Below are positions 6,609 through 6,726 of a stretch of 6,726 nt of DNA, in pieces. The translations under genes were made by a program, and so were the position numbers. Position 1 is the first letter of the stretch; each line of letters starts with the position of its first letter. The stretch comes from JACNLN01 sp964626495 (GTDB taxonomy: Bacteria; Fidelibacterota; Marinisomatia; Marinisomatales; CAZVFT01): contig CAZVFT010000107.1 of NCBI GenBank assembly GCA_964626495.1, positions 1-6,726 on the forward strand, read 5' to 3'. The notes beneath the pieces were generated by a model. It was not told the origin of the DNA, made no database searches, and saw only the letters and a program-made list of their open reading frames with translations.

Positions 6609-6638
6609 TTTATACAAACCATTGATATTTATTGCGAA
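6609..6638 (-). promoter_or_regulatory. Possible promoter of the cca-efflux operon
   Basis: On the minus strand a TATAAA box (6614-6609) is preceded at 18 bp by TTCGCA (6638-6633), which matches the sigma-70 -35 hexamer at 4 of 6 bases. It would give a leader of roughly 35 nt before the cca ATG. The surrounding 6600-6660 is AT-rich, unlike the GC-rich repeat outside it. AT-rich sequence easily produces such matches, and if this is a Bacteroidota-like organism its housekeeping promoters may follow another consensus, of which I see no clean copy. Weak candidate only. Confidence 0.22.
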
Positions 6639-6690
6639 CCTATTTAATCTCATTAATTCATCAGCCACCCCGATACGGTCATTCTTCCCT

Positions 6691-6726
6691 ACCTGCCCGA
6701 AAGATGTCAGGCGGGCGGGGCAGGCA
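6691..6726. repeat. GC-rich palindromic repeat cut by the window edge
   Basis: Starts ACCTGCCCGA and continues through TCAGGCGGGCGGGGCAGG. CCTGCCC (6692-6698) can pair with GGGCAGG (6718-6724), or GCCCG (6695-6699) with CGGGC (6712-6716). It is far more GC-rich than the adjoining leader of cca. It matches, in the opposite orientation, the element inside 317-350. It may extend beyond the window. Confidence 0.55.

Overview
The window is an AT-rich bacterial segment in which all five convincing genes lie on the minus strand, in one tightly spaced run: a tRNA CCA-adding enzyme, then a complete three-part efflux/secretion system of the MacAB-TolC type. The gene families point to a didermic bacterium. 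The separate (unfused) MacB-type ATPase and permease, the weak or absent Shine-Dalgarno sites, the adaptor's C-terminal wording (GSYKAISREL) and the short GAGCTTGTCGAAA-type repeats together suggest the Fibrobacterota-Chlorobiota-Bacteroidota (FCB) group or a candidate phylum near it. That placement is inference from family style; there is no rRNA or other phylogenetic marker to prove it.

Layout, read in the direction of transcription (right to left). Positions 6726-6567: a leader of 160 bp whose outer end holds a GC-rich repeat cut by the window edge and whose inner part is AT-rich and may hold the promoter. 6566-5145: cca. 5126-3834: TolC-like outer membrane factor. 3813-2485: MacA/HlyD-type adaptor. 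2431-1745: MacB-type ATPase. 1735-518: MacB/FtsX-type permease. Gaps between genes are 18, 20, 53 and 9 bp, so one transcript is likely. Positions 517-1 hold no believable gene; they hold a cluster of GC-rich inverted and direct repeats.

How the parts should work together: the ATPase dimer drives two copies of the permease in the inner membrane. The permease does not form a channel through which substrate crosses the inner membrane; in the MacB model it pushes substrate from the periplasm through the adaptor ring into the TolC tunnel. The substrate cannot be read from the sequence. The CCA enzyme is a housekeeping tRNA 3'-end maturation/repair enzyme and has no obvious functional link to the efflux parts.

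I found no clearly new system. The points most worth a second look are the ATPase start (a TTG codon, with an ATG six-codon reading frame just upstream that is in frame but closed by TAA), the lysine/serine/glycine-rich insertions in the adaptor, the cca-efflux gene order, and a repeat family that appears on both sides of the operon.
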